Shown: one piece after another, positions 45,085 to 53,752 of the stretch
Numbering within the stretch: position 1 is the stretch's first letter
Layout of the letters: the number at the start of each line of letters is the position of its first letter
Assembly (NCBI RefSeq): GCF_001458775.1
Contig: NZ_CZPZ01000023.1
Span: 186,001-250,000, forward strand
Reading direction: 5' to 3'
Length of the DNA: 64,000 bases
From: Candidatus Nitrospira nitrificans
Lineage (GTDB): Bacteria > Nitrospirota > Nitrospiria > Nitrospirales > Nitrospiraceae
Translations under genes and position numbers: made by a program
Notes under the pieces: model-generated
The model's input: only the letters and a program-made list of their open reading frames with translations
Told to the model about the DNA's origin: nothing
Database searches by the model: none

Positions 45085-45860
45085 AGGTCCTCTGTCTCGG
45101 GGACATCATGGGAGAGCCGGGTCGCCGGGCTGTCGCGCGTGCGGTGCCTCGGCTGGTCGCACAGCATCGTATCGATGCGGTCATCGCCAATGGTGAAAAT
45201 CTGGCCGGAGGGTTCGGGGTCACGCCCGAGTTGGCCGAGGAACTGTTCGATACCGGCATCTCGGTGATCACCACCGGAAATCATGCGTGGGATAAGAAAG
45301 AGGCGATCGATTATTTTTCTCGCGAGCCTCGTTTGTTGCGGCCGGCGAATTATCCCACGGGCGTTCCTGGAAACGGGAGCGTCGTCATCGAGACCGCGGG
45401 CGGTGAGCGGTTGGCCGTATTACAGCTGATGGGGCGGGTGTATATGCCGACGATCGATTGCCCGTTTCAGACGGCTAAACGCGAGTTGTCACGGTTGAAG
45501 CGGGAGACGTCCGCGATCATCGTCGACATGCATGCGGAGGCGACGTCGGAAAAGATGGCCATGGGGCATTTCCTGGACGGGGAGGTGGTCGCTGTTGTCG
45601 GTACACATACGCACGTACAGACCGCCGATGAACAAATCCTTCCGAAGGGCACTGCGTACATCACGGATATCGGCATGACGGGACCGCTCCATTCGGTGAT
45701 CGGGGTCAAGAAAGAATTGGCGATCGAAAAATTTTTGACCGCGATGCCGCGGCGGTTTGAAGTCGCCTCGGGACCGTCCGTGTTTTGCGCGGTTCTGCTT
45801 GAGCTCCATCCTCGTCTGGGCAAGGTGATCGCGTTTGAACGGATTCGCCTCATCGATTAG
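45081..45860 (+). CDS. ymdB: YmdB-type metallophosphoesterase (TIGR00282)
   Basis: A 259-residue calcineurin-like phosphoesterase. Metal ligands are visible in GDIMGEPGRR (residues 7-16), ANGENLAGG, TTGNHAWDKKE and VGTHTHVQTADE. In Bacillus, YmdB hydrolyses cyclic nucleotides and influences biofilm and motility choices; the rny-ymdB pairing is conserved in many phyla and is seen here with an ATGA overlap. Its stop codon is followed after five bases by a palindromic repeat. Confidence 0.9.
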   Translation: MKVLCLGDIMGEPGRRAVARAVPRLVAQHRIDAVIANGENLAGGFGVTPELAEELFDTGISVITTGNHAWDKKEAIDYFSREPRLLRPANYPTGVPGNGSVVIETAGGERLAVLQLMGRVYMPTIDCPFQTAKRELSRLKRETSAIIVDMHAEATSEKMAMGHFLDGEVVAVVGTHTHVQTADEQILPKGTAYITDIGMTGPLHSVIGVKKELAIEKFLTAMPRRFEVASGPSVFCAVLLELHPRLGKVIAFERIRLID

Positions 45861-45865
45861 CAGGC

Positions 45866-46014
45866 TGTTGAAAAAGTCCGCAGCGGCGTTCCCCGCCTTG
45901 CCGAAGCGGCTTCGCGAGGCAGGTCGCAGCGCTCAAGGCTTCAACGTACCATCAAGCAGGAGTTGCCGGCGCAGCTCGGGGCTGGGCGGGTGAAAACGTT
46001 GGCGTTTTTGAACA
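45866..46014 (+). repeat. Intergenic palindromic repeat, copy A (MITE-like family)
   Basis: The unit runs from tgttgaaaaa (45866-45875) to tttttgaaca (46005-46014), which are inverted copies with one mismatch. It begins five bases after the ymdB stop codon. Its first half shares a 40-base core with copies B and C (cgttccccgccttgccgaag, then cggcttcgcgaggc); its second half matches copy D (tcaacgtacca and gcagctcgggg). It therefore links all four copies into one family. Confidence 0.75.
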
Positions 46015-46084
46015 GTTTGCAGGCTGGCTCAACAGGAGAGGACCCACGACTACGTACTCTCGCCCTCCCCTTTTCCCTTCCGAG

Positions 46085-47428
46085 TTGACCTCGAGACAAG
46101 TTCTCACCGTCTCGGAACTGACCGCCATGGTTCGGGCTTCCCTCGAAACTGATTTTGCCGAGGTGTGGCTGGAAGGGGAAATTTCGAACCTGCGCGCGCC
46201 AGGGTCCGGGCATCTCTACTGTATTCTCAAGGACCAGACGAGTCAGATCCGGGCGGTCATCTTCCGCTCGGCGGCTGCTCGTTTGCGGTTCGGCCTCGAG
46301 GAGGGGCTTCATGTCGTCGCGAAAGGGCGACTTTCCGTCTACGAGCCTCGGGGAGAGTACCAGGTCATCCTCGATCATCTCGAACCCCAGGGGCGAGGCG
46401 CTTTCCAGTTGGCGTTTGAGCAACTCAAGCGCCGCTTGGAGGCCGAAGGACTCTTCGAGATGGAGAGTAAACAATCGCTGCCTGCCTTTCCTCGGACGGT
46501 CGGAATCGTGACCTCGCCGACCGGGGCGGCGGTTCGAGATCTGATTACCGTATTGCAACGTCGCTGCCCTATCTTGAGCATCATCATCGCGCCCGTACAG
46601 GTGCAGGGGGCTGGATCGGCTGAACAGATTACAGCCGCCATTCAGGCATTGAACGGGCTCGGAGTTGTCGACGTCATCATCGTCGGGCGGGGCGGTGGCT
46701 CGTCGGAAGATCTGTGGAGTTTCAACGAAGAAACCGTCGTGCGAGCCATCGCCGCGTCACAGGTCCCCATCGTATCGGCCGTCGGGCATGAGACGGATGT
46801 GACACTGGCCGACTTTGCGGCGGACGTACGGGCCGCAACCCCGTCCGCCGCCGCCGAAATGGTCGTCCCGGTGTTGGCGGAGATCGTCGAGCGGCTGGGC
46901 ATGCTCACTGTCCGCTGTCAGCAAGCCATGAGCGCACGATGCCTGGAACAGCATCAACGACTTGATCTTTTGCTTGCCCATATGGGCGACATCCGATTCA
47001 GGATTCTCAAAGAAGCGCAGCGGGTGGATGGCGCGGTGGCAGGCATGCGAGAAGCGGTCCGCGCCCATCTCAAGCAAGCGATGGCGAATGCGCAAACATG
47101 GACGCAGGCGCTACGATCGAAGAGTCCGGCGCTCCACGTGCGTCGGGATTTGCTGATCGTTCCACAGTTGCGATTGCGTGTGATCGCCGCCATGCACCAT
47201 GGCCTCAAACGGAAGACTCAGCACACCCATGCGTATCTGGGTCGATTGAACGGGCTGAGCCCGCTCGCGATTTTGGATCGAGGATACGGGATCATCCAGA
47301 CGATGCCTGGCGGCGAGATCATTCGCGATGCCGGACAGGTCTCCGTCGGGGAGGAGATTCTAGCACGTCTCTCCAGGGGTCAGATCCGATGTACGGTGGA
47401 AGAAATCAGACTGGATTCCTCAGTATGA
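46085..47428 (+). CDS. xseA: Exodeoxyribonuclease VII large subunit
   Basis: Large subunit of the single-strand-specific exonuclease VII. The 447 residues show the N-terminal OB-fold (EVWLEGEISNLRAPGSGHLYCILKD), EPRGEYQVILDHLEPQGRG, VGIVTSPTGAAVRDL, IIVGRGGGSSEDLWSFNEE, SAVGHETDVTLADF and DRRA-like TPSAAAEM, then a helical C-terminus and LARLSRGQI ending. The TTG at 46085 has no ribosome binding site; AGGAGAGG at 46034-46041 is in place for an upstream start but only an ACG is found there. xseB is separated by a repeat and lies 349 bp downstream. Confidence 0.9.
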   Translation: MTSRQVLTVSELTAMVRASLETDFAEVWLEGEISNLRAPGSGHLYCILKDQTSQIRAVIFRSAAARLRFGLEEGLHVVAKGRLSVYEPRGEYQVILDHLEPQGRGAFQLAFEQLKRRLEAEGLFEMESKQSLPAFPRTVGIVTSPTGAAVRDLITVLQRRCPILSIIIAPVQVQGAGSAEQITAAIQALNGLGVVDVIIVGRGGGSSEDLWSFNEETVVRAIAASQVPIVSAVGHETDVTLADFAADVRAATPSAAAEMVVPVLAEIVERLGMLTVRCQQAMSARCLEQHQRLDLLLAHMGDIRFRILKEAQRVDGAVAGMREAVRAHLKQAMANAQTWTQALRSKSPALHVRRDLLIVPQLRLRVIAAMHHGLKRKTQHTHAYLGRLNGLSPLAILDRGYGIIQTMPGGEIIRDAGQVSVGEEILARLSRGQIRCTVEEIRLDSSV

Positions 47429-47430
47429 GC

Positions 47431-47634
47431 ATGTTGCGAAAGCCCTTCCGTCGTTCCCCGCCTTGCCGAATCGGCTTCGCGAGGCGTGCGAGGGTGAGCG
47501 TATCTGGTGAATGTGAAGCGAACAGATGCGACAGCAGGCACAACCAGCGGGTCGCTGTGGCCTTGCCGCGCGTCGACGCAGGCGCGAGGCGAGCGCGCTG
47601 GGCTGGCTCGGTATGACGGTGAGCTTTCTCAACA
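47431..47634 (+). repeat. Intergenic palindromic repeat, copy C (MITE-like family)
   Basis: atgttgcgaaagc (47431-47443) is complementary to gctttctcaacat (47622-47634) at 12 of 13 positions. The core cgttccccgccttgccgaat, then cggcttcgcgaggc, matches copies A and B with one change. It begins two bases after the xseA stop codon and separates xseA from xseB. It is 204 bp, the second longest of the four. Confidence 0.75.
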
Positions 47635-47776
47635 TCCTCCGAGCTTCTACGGTGCTCGTGAGCCTCTTAAGCGGGCGTGATGCCCTCACATTGAAAGTTT
47701 TTGCGCTGCCTCGGTTTAAAAGCCGGCGAAGACTTGGTTATAATGGGCGGCGGGTTGACGTGAAAGGAGGATGGTT

Positions 47777-48034
47777 GTGGCTGGGGTGAAGTTCGAACAA
47801 GCGATGGCCAGATTGGAAGCCATTGTGGGTGAATTGGAGAACGGAGATCTGCCGCTGGATGAATCATTGAAGATTTTCGAAGAGGGCATTCGGCTGTCCA
47901 AGAATTGTTTAAAAGTATTGGAAGAGGCTGAACGGAAAGTCGAAGTGCTTGTTCAGGATAAGAATGGGAAAAAGCAATTGCGCGCCTTCACCTCCGATGA
48001 CATTGCCGTCCAGGGTTCCGCTGAAGACTTATAA
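47777..48034 (+). CDS. xseB: Exodeoxyribonuclease VII small subunit
   Basis: Small subunit of exonuclease VII: KFEQAMARLEAIVGELENGDLPLDESLKIFEEGI is the family signature, and the 85-residue helical hairpin is of normal size. GTG 47777 is preferred because AAAGGAGG stands six bases before it, whereas the ATG at 47771 directly abuts that site. The product joins XseA, whose gene is upstream beyond the palindromic repeat. Confidence 0.9.
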   Translation: MAGVKFEQAMARLEAIVGELENGDLPLDESLKIFEEGIRLSKNCLKVLEEAERKVEVLVQDKNGKKQLRAFTSDDIAVQGSAEDL

Positions 48035-48090
48035 CAGGTCGCCCTTCTGAAGTATCGTTCCTTTCTCATCTTTCCCCCGTTGCGACTCTC

Positions 48091-48861
48091 ATGGGTATGA
48101 ACAAACGACGCGATAGGGATCGTTGTGACCAGGTGTTGACGGCTCGTGGATTGGTGCCGAGCCGAGACGTCGCGGTCCGGATGATTCTTGCGGGCAAGGT
48201 CAGAAGCAACGGAGCAATCGTCGACAAACCGTCCAGAGTGATTCCCGTCGATGCGGCCATCGAGGTTATCGGAGATGGCCAGCCGTTCGTCAGTCGAGGA
48301 GGTGAAAAACTGGAGGCCGCTCTTGATTCCTATTCAATCGCCCCGCAAGGACTGATTTGTCTCGATGTGGGATGCTCGACCGGAGGGTTCACCGATTGTT
48401 TGCTCAAACGGGGGGCTGTGAAGGTCTATGCGGTTGACGTGGGCTACGGGCAATTCGATTGGCGGCTCCGACAAGATCCGCGCGTCGTGCTGAGTGAGCG
48501 GACCAACATTCGTTATCTATCTCCTTCCGCCGTCCCGGAGCCGGTTGATCTGGTCGTCATCGATGTCTCGTTTATTTCATTGACGAAGGTGCTTCCGCCC
48601 ATCCTGCCGTTTCTCCGCGCTCCGGCCCGCATCATCGCCTTGATCAAACCCCAATTTGAAGTAGGCAAGGGCCGAGTCGGTCGGGGCGGCGTCGTGCGTG
48701 ATGACGCGCAGCGAGCGGAGGTTGTTCAGAGAATCATCCAATTCGCGGCGGACAAGGGGCTGAAGACCATGGGGACCATCGCGTCTCCGATCAAAGGGAA
48801 AAAAGGCAACCAGGAAATATTAGCAATCTTTGAGTACGACGCCCCGTTTCATGGTATGTAA
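48091..48861 (+). CDS. tlyA: TlyA-family rRNA 2'-O-methyltransferase
   Basis: A 256-residue protein with an N-terminal S4 RNA-binding domain (RCDQVLTARGLVPSRDVAVRMILAGKV) and an FtsJ-like Rossmann methyltransferase domain (CLDVGCSTGGFTDCLLKRGA, then VVIDVSFISLTKVLP and IALIKPQFE). TlyA methylates riboses of 16S and/or 23S rRNA and in mycobacteria determines capreomycin sensitivity; some family members act as haemolysins in name only. The xseB-tlyA order is common. ATG 48097 is an alternative start. Confidence 0.9.
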   Translation: MGMNKRRDRDRCDQVLTARGLVPSRDVAVRMILAGKVRSNGAIVDKPSRVIPVDAAIEVIGDGQPFVSRGGEKLEAALDSYSIAPQGLICLDVGCSTGGFTDCLLKRGAVKVYAVDVGYGQFDWRLRQDPRVVLSERTNIRYLSPSAVPEPVDLVVIDVSFISLTKVLPPILPFLRAPARIIALIKPQFEVGKGRVGRGGVVRDDAQRAEVVQRIIQFAADKGLKTMGTIASPIKGKKGNQEILAIFEYDAPFHGM

Positions 48862-48900
48862 GGATCATCGTAACGGCTGAGCGCTCATTCAGGAGGGCCA

Positions 48901-49824
48901 ATGAAAGTACTCGTCACGGGCGGCGCAGGGTTTATCGGGTCCCATGTGGTGGACCGACTCGTTGAAGAGGGGCATCAAGTCGTCATCGTCGACAATCTGG
49001 CCACCGGCAAGCGGAAGAACGTCAATCGCGCGGCGAGTCTCTACAAGACCGACATAACCAGCTGGCGCCTGGAACGGGTGTTTCGCAATGAACGGCCCAA
49101 CATCGTCCTCCACCTTGCGGCTCAGATCAATGTCCCTCGTTCGATAGCCGATCCGGTGTTCGATGCCCAGATCAATATCTTGGGGACCATGAACGTGTTG
49201 CAGCAAGCGGTTCGGTATGGTTGCCGAAAGGTCGTGTTCTCCTCATCCGGTGGAGCGATCTATGGTGAACAGGAGACATTTCCGGCGGCTGAACCTCACG
49301 CCACCAATCCCCTCTCGCCCTATGGCATCAGTAAATTGTGCGGCGAACATTACTTGTCCTATTTCCAACGGGTGAGCGGGATTCCAGTCGTCAGCCTTCG
49401 GTATGCCAATGTCTACGGGCCGAGACAGGACCCCGATGGAGAGGCAGGGGTCATCGCCATCTTCATTCAAAAGATGTTGAACAACGAGCAGCCCATCATT
49501 CATGGAAACGGCCGTCAAACGCGTGATTTCGTCTTCGTTGATGACGTGGCGGAAGCCAACCTGGCCGCCATGGGGCAGGATGCGCACGGAGTCTATAACG
49601 TCGGAACCGGGGTTGAGACATCCGTCAACGAGTTGTTCAGGATGCTGGCCGGGCTGACTGCTTCGAGCGTCAAGGAAGTGCATGGCCCGGCCAAAGCCGG
49701 CGAGCAGATTCGCAGTGTGGTTGATCCGTCACGGATCAAACAAGAACTGGGATGGGAGGTCAAGGTGGACCTCGCCGAAGGGCTGAAGCAGACGGTGGAA
49801 TTTTTCCAAGGGAAGAGCCGCTAG
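48901..49824 (+). CDS. NAD-dependent sugar-nucleotide epimerase (GalE-like)
   Basis: Extended short-chain dehydrogenase of 307 residues: NAD-binding GGAGFIGSHVVD (residues 7-18), SSSGGAIYGE, catalytic YGISK with the tyrosine-lysine pair (about residue 141), and RYANVYGPRQDPDGEAGV. It matches UDP-glucose 4-epimerase and related UDP-sugar epimerases used in surface polysaccharide synthesis. The substrate cannot be read. GGAGG stands before the ATG. No glycosyltransferase is adjacent. Confidence 0.85.
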   Translation: MKVLVTGGAGFIGSHVVDRLVEEGHQVVIVDNLATGKRKNVNRAASLYKTDITSWRLERVFRNERPNIVLHLAAQINVPRSIADPVFDAQINILGTMNVLQQAVRYGCRKVVFSSSGGAIYGEQETFPAAEPHATNPLSPYGISKLCGEHYLSYFQRVSGIPVVSLRYANVYGPRQDPDGEAGVIAIFIQKMLNNEQPIIHGNGRQTRDFVFVDDVAEANLAAMGQDAHGVYNVGTGVETSVNELFRMLAGLTASSVKEVHGPAKAGEQIRSVVDPSRIKQELGWEVKVDLAEGLKQTVEFFQGKSR

Positions 49825-49930
49825 CCGCAGCTCTCCGCGCCGGCTGGCGGGACAAACCAGGCGGCGGCCGTTACGATTCCAGCCGACCCCGCCGACTCGC
49901 GACCGCCGGTGTCTTCAAGAGCTTATCCGG

Positions 49931-50251
49931 TCAGTAGCGGGGGACACTCCCATCAACTTGGGCGGACCACGCATCGATTCCGCCGATTAAATTCTTCACG
50001 TTCGAGAATCCCTGCTGCAACAGGAAACCTGTCGCGTCACCGCTTCTCATCCCATGGTGACAGTACGCGATGATCTCGGCGTTTCTGTCCAACTTGGAAA
50101 GTGAGTTGGGCAGCGTGCCGAGCGGAATGAGGATGGAGTCATCCAGCTTGGCGAGTTGGTTTTCCCAAGGTTCCCGCACATCCAGAAGCACCAATTTGTC
50201 GCCTTTATCGAGCCGGGCCTTCAGTTCTTTGGGTGTAATGACAAAGCTCAT
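49931..50251 (-). CDS. Single-domain rhodanese-like sulfurtransferase
   Basis: A 106-residue rhodanese domain. The active-site cysteine lies in IIAYCHHGMRSGDAT, and the family start LLDVREPWENQLA is present. Such proteins carry persulfide sulfur between donors and acceptors; the partner is unknown. GAGGAGGG precedes the ATG. Confidence 0.9.
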   Translation of the reverse strand: MSFVITPKELKARLDKGDKLVLLDVREPWENQLAKLDDSILIPLGTLPNSLSKLDRNAEIIAYCHHGMRSGDATGFLLQQGFSNVKNLIGGIDAWSAQVDGSVPRY

Positions 50252-50360
50252 GTAATGTCCCTCCTCATGACTAGGACGAAATCATAAGCGACCGAGGAAA
50301 AGGCTGTCAAATGCAGTTCGCTCCGCAAGGATAACGCGCCCTGTTTCTTTCCTCCATGAT

Positions 50361-51053
50361 TCACACTGTTTCGAATGTCCACCGTCCCTGCCGATCGGGA
50401 AGGGTGAGCGCCTGGTTGAGATGTCTCATGAAGACTGATCGTGGAATTTCTTCCGCGCCGAACCGGCTGACATGGGGAGAAAACTGCTGGCAATCGATGA
50501 GGGAAAAGTTCCAGGCCTGAAGCTGCTTGACGAGCTTCACGAGCGCTACTTTGGATGCATCATCGACTCTGGTGAACATTGACTCGGCAAAGAAGGCGCC
50601 TCCGATCGCCACGCCATACAGTCCGCCGACCAGACGACCGTCCTGCCATGTCTCCACGGAATGGGCATAGCCGAGCTCGTGCAAACTGGTATAGGCGTCC
50701 AGCATATCTCCGGTAATCCAAGTGCCTCCCTCTGGATATTGCGGGCGCGGTCCCGCGCACTGTTCCATGACATGCCGAAAGCTGGTATCGAGCGTGACGG
50801 AGAAGAAGCATGAGCGAAGGCTCCGCTTGAGGCTGCGCGAGACATGGAGTTTGTCGGGGATCAGCACGGCGCGAGGGTCAGGCGACCACCAGAGAATGGG
50901 TTGATCGTCGTTGTACCAGGGAAAGATGCCTTGCCGATAGGCCTCGAGTAGCCGCTCTGGTCGGAGATCACCCCCTACCGCGAGGAGACCGTCTGGGGAT
51001 GCCCGATCAACCGGGGGGAAACGAAGATCGTAGCGATTCAAACGAACCATCAC
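50361..51053 (-). CDS. aat: Leucyl/phenylalanyl-tRNA-protein transferase
   Basis: Adds leucine or phenylalanine from aminoacyl-tRNA to the N-terminus of proteins beginning with lysine or arginine, marking them for ClpS-ClpAP. The 230 residues show FPPVDRASPDGLLAVGGDL, YRQGIFPWYNDDQPILWWSPDPRAVL, GTWITGDMLDAYTSLHELGYAHSVE and GGAFFAESMF, all conserved. clpS/clpA are not adjacent. ATG 51050 is an alternative start. Downstream on the plus strand is an IS481 insertion. Confidence 0.9.
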   Translation of the reverse strand: MMVRLNRYDLRFPPVDRASPDGLLAVGGDLRPERLLEAYRQGIFPWYNDDQPILWWSPDPRAVLIPDKLHVSRSLKRSLRSCFFSVTLDTSFRHVMEQCAGPRPQYPEGGTWITGDMLDAYTSLHELGYAHSVETWQDGRLVGGLYGVAIGGAFFAESMFTRVDDASKVALVKLVKQLQAWNFSLIDCQQFSPHVSRFGAEEIPRSVFMRHLNQALTLPDRQGRWTFETV

Positions 51054-51210
51054 CTCGTACGATACGTGAAGCGAAGCGAAAAGACTATGTCGATGGAACA
51101 GATGGGCCTGGACCCGGCAGAACGCAACGGGCTACTCGCGTGAGTCTATTGGAAGTCTTACGATGGGAGCATACGCAAGACGATCACTGTCACTGAACAA
51201 CAGAATCAAT

Positions 51211-51217
51211 GATCAAG
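51211..51217. repeat. Left copy of IS481 target site duplication
   Basis: GATCAAG at 51211-51217 is identical to GATCAAG at 52366-52372, directly flanking the IS element on both sides. The two copies mark the duplication made on insertion. Confidence 0.85.
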
Positions 51218-52365
51218 TGTAAGTGCTAGAACTTAATCTGACAGTCCGGTAGAGTCCTCGCCTTCACGAAAGGAGTGCGGACGATGACCACCGAACAGAA
51301 AATTATCCGGGCGAAGGTTGGCGTGTTGGAATTGGCGAAACAATTGGGCAATGTGTCGAAGGCCTGTCAACTGATGGGGTATAGCCGCGACAGCTTCTAT
51401 CGGTTCAAGGAGCTCTATGAGACCGGCGGTGAGGCGGCGCTGCAGGAGATCTCCCGCCAGAAGCCCCTCCTGAAGAATCGCGTGTCGGCGGAGGTGGAGC
51501 AGGCGGTTGTGCAGAGGGCGATCGAGCAACCCGCCTGGGGGCAACTACGCGTCGCCAATGAACTCCGCAAACAGGCACTCACGATCTCCCCTGCGGGCGT
51601 CCGGTGTATCTGGCTCCGGCATGACCTGGAGACGATGCGGAAACGGTTGAAGGCGCTGGAGGCGAAGGTGGCCCAAGAGGGGCTGGTGCTCACAGAGGCT
51701 CAGGTCGTGGCGCTGGAGAAGGCGAAGGCGGACAAAGAAGCGCATGGCGAATTCGAGAGCGAGTGTCCGGGCTACTGCGGCGCCCAAGACACCTTCTACG
51801 TAGGGACGCTCAAGGGCGTCGGGCGCATCTATCAGCAGACGTTCATTGACACCTACAGCAAGATGGGGTTCGCGAAGCTGTATGACCGGAAAATGCCGGT
51901 CACGGCTGCCGATCTCCTGAATGATCGGGTGCTGCCGTTCTTCGAAGCGCACGAAATCCCGCTGAACCGCGTCCTGACCGACCGCGGGACCGAGTACTGT
52001 GGGGCACCTGAGCGCCATGAGTATGAACTGTACCTGGCCGTGGAGAACATTGATCACACCCGGACCAAGACACGGCATCCCCAAACGAATGGGATCTGCG
52101 AGCGCTTCCACAAGACGATGTTGAACGAGTTCTATCGCGTCGCGTTCCGGAAGAAGATCTATCGGACGCTGGAGGAGTTGCAGGCCGATCTCGATGTCTG
52201 GATGGACGAATACAACCAGCAGCGACCACATCAAGGCCGTTGGTGTTATGGCAAGACCCCGATGCACACGTTCCTGGACAGTGTGCCCTTGGCGAAGGAA
52301 AAAATCCTAGCGGCGTAAACCCGGTGAGGACTCGCTGTCTGTCCGATGAAGTCTTGACTTATACA
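51218..52365 (+). mobile_element. IS481-family insertion sequence with 7-bp target duplication
   Basis: An intact-looking 1148-bp element. The ends TGTAAGT... (51218) and ...ATACA (52365) begin imperfect terminal inverted repeats of about 45 bp, sharing gtcctc and cttaatctgacag/cttcatcggacag. A single transposase fills the interior, and GATCAAG is duplicated on both sides. The uninterrupted ancestral site would have joined 51217 directly to 52373. The insertion lies between aat and a VOC gene and disrupts no gene that I can recognise. Confidence 0.9.
51284..52318 (+). CDS. IS481-family transposase (DDE type)
   Basis: A 344-residue transposase. ATG 51284 was chosen over GTG 51275 because AAAGGAG lies eight bases before it. 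An N-terminal helix-turn-helix region ([22 protein letters not shown]) is followed by an integrase core. Catalytic residues are seen in the pattern [15 protein letters not shown] (first aspartate), [10 protein letters not shown] (second) and [13 protein letters not shown] (glutamate). The complete frame and matching ends suggest it may still be active. Confidence 0.95.
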   Translation: MTTEQKIIRAKVGVLELAKQLGNVSKACQLMGYSRDSFYRFKELYETGGEAALQEISRQKPLLKNRVSAEVEQAVVQRAIEQPAWGQLRVANELRKQALTISPAGVRCIWLRHDLETMRKRLKALEAKVAQEGLVLTEAQVVALEKAKADKEAHGEFESECPGYCGAQDTFYVGTLKGVGRIYQQTFIDTYSKMGFAKLYDRKMPVTAADLLNDRVLPFFEAHEIPLNRVLTDRGTEYCGAPERHEYELYLAVENIDHTRTKTRHPQTNGICERFHKTMLNEFYRVAFRKKIYRTLEELQADLDVWMDEYNQQRPHQGRWCYGKTPMHTFLDSVPLAKEKILAA

Positions 52366-52372
52366 GATCAAG
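52366..52372. repeat. Right copy of IS481 target site duplication
   Basis: GATCAAG directly after the IS right end, identical to 51211-51217. Confidence 0.85.
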
Positions 52373-52473
52373 CCCAGATGGCTTATGCCGATCTGCATAA
52401 AAACCCGTCATACATGGTCGCCCAGCCGCCACTCATTGAAACGGCAGCAGCTAAGGAGTATTGTTCGCGGACA

Positions 52474-52860
52474 ATGCCAGGCCCCGCGCGAACCGGCGTT
52501 CTGATCTACGCGAAGAACCTCCTGGCGGTTTCCGCCTTCTATGAGAAGGTCTTGGGCGCCAAGGTGCTACACGCAGACCACGAACACAGAGTGCTCCAGT
52601 CTCCGGACGTCCAGCTCATCATCCACGCAATCCCCGAGCAGCATAGCAGCTCAATTGCTATTCAAGTACCGCCGGTGGCGCGCGAAGAGCAGGCCATCAA
52701 ACCTTTCTTCACCGTTGAGAGTCTGGCGGCAGCAGAACGAATTGCTGAGCAGTGTGGAGGCAGGGTCTGGGGTCCCGTTTGGCCAGGCCCAGGGATCCAA
52801 GTGCGCAATGTTTGCGACCCGGAAGGCAACATCTTGCATTTGCGCGGAAGTGCAGCCTAA
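52474..52860 (+). CDS. VOC-superfamily (glyoxalase/bleomycin-resistance-like) protein
   Basis: A 128-residue single VOC domain (GVLIYAKNLLAVSAFYEKVLGAKVLHADHEHRVLQS and CDPEGNILHLRG). The typical beta-alpha-beta-beta-beta paired modules make it a metal-dependent lyase, dioxygenase or binding protein; the activity cannot be told. Start at ATG 52474; another ATG at 52378 would add 32 residues. The frame runs upstream into the IS element, but nothing there is related. Confidence 0.8.
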   Translation: MPGPARTGVLIYAKNLLAVSAFYEKVLGAKVLHADHEHRVLQSPDVQLIIHAIPEQHSSSIAIQVPPVAREEQAIKPFFTVESLAAAERIAEQCGGRVWGPVWPGPGIQVRNVCDPEGNILHLRGSAA

Positions 52861-52996
52861 ACCTTCGCCCGAGCCGACTCTCACCGGCGTGACGCTCGCT
52901 GATCAGCTCAAAACTAAGCGTTCGCATATAAGCGATACGCGCAAACCGGCTATCGTGAATAATGCGGAGAGAATGAGTTCGACGACATTACCCGTA

Positions 52997-53022
52997 CCGG
53001 AGCCGTTTGGACACGGCTCCGG
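52997..53022. terminator. Perfect 10-bp hairpin, possible terminator
   Basis: CCGGAGCCGT (52997-53006), a six-base loop and ACGGCTCCGG (53013-53022). No T-run follows on either strand. It lies between the VOC gene and the convergent small membrane protein gene, where a terminator is expected. Confidence 0.45.
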
Positions 53023-53093
53023 CCGGTCCTCCCGTCCTAGCGGCAGGCACTCGCTTCCTCACACTCCACTTGCGACAATTCACTCCTAACTGC

Positions 53094-53222
53094 TCATCCC
53101 ATGAAACCGCCGGACAGGAGCGCAAATGCAATGATACCGATAAAAAGCGCGGCATACAGATACACCCATCCCGGCTCGTGTGTGAGGTCGTCCTTTACGT
53201 CCTTTAAGTGCAAGTCACTCAT
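53094..53222 (-). CDS. Small single-membrane-span protein
   Basis: A 42-residue protein: a charged N-terminus (MSDLHLKDVKDDLTHEPG) and one membrane helix (WVYLYAALFIGIIAFALLSGG). AAGGAGGTG stands seven bases before the ATG, a very strong ribosome binding site, so it is almost surely translated. It is too short for standard ORF filters. Function unknown. Confidence 0.7.
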   Translation of the reverse strand: MSDLHLKDVKDDLTHEPGWVYLYAALFIGIIAFALLSGGFMG

Positions 53223-53368
53223 AAAAGCACCTCCTTGTTGTGAAACCTCCTATTCCGTAAAGAGTGTTTGGACCGTCCTCCATGTTTGTTCCATGCTAAT
53301 AAGCGGAACATTCCTTCGCTATCGCCCGGAAGATTGAATTTGCAGTACACCGAATGGGTGAGGGGACG

Positions 53369-53752
53369 TTAACGCCCTGCCTCGCGGACCACGTCTTGTG
53401 CGTGTTTGGCAAATTCCTTGGCCGCACGTCCGCCGTCCTTCACGGCTTCCTGTCCTTGCTGTGCCCCTTGTTTCGCAAACTCTTTGGCGGCCCGTCCCGC
53501 ACCCTGGACGACCTCTTCCCCTTTGTCATAATATTTCTTCCCTCGTTCCACCACGGTATCCAATGCCTCCTCACCCTTATTCATTACATCCTCCTTCGCG
53601 CGATCGGCATAGTTGCGCAACCTGCCGCGTAGCTCTGAGCCGGATTGCGGAGCAAGCAGCAGAGCCACCCCAGCCCCAATCAACGCGCCCGTCATAAAGG
53701 TGGAGCATCCCGAAGAGTTCCCCCTTTCAGCATCATAATTTTTGCCGCGCAT
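53369..53752 (-). CDS. YtxH-domain stress-type protein
   Basis: A 127-residue protein with one short hydrophobic segment (TFMTGALIGAGVALLLAPQSGSELR), the YtxH signature, followed by a helical, amphipathic, repeat-rich tail in which GRAAKEFAK occurs twice. Related proteins are general-stress or envelope-associated. GAAGGAGG precedes the ATG. Confidence 0.8.
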   Translation of the reverse strand: MRGKNYDAERGNSSGCSTFMTGALIGAGVALLLAPQSGSELRGRLRNYADRAKEDVMNKGEEALDTVVERGKKYYDKGEEVVQGAGRAAKEFAKQGAQQGQEAVKDGGRAAKEFAKHAQDVVREAGR

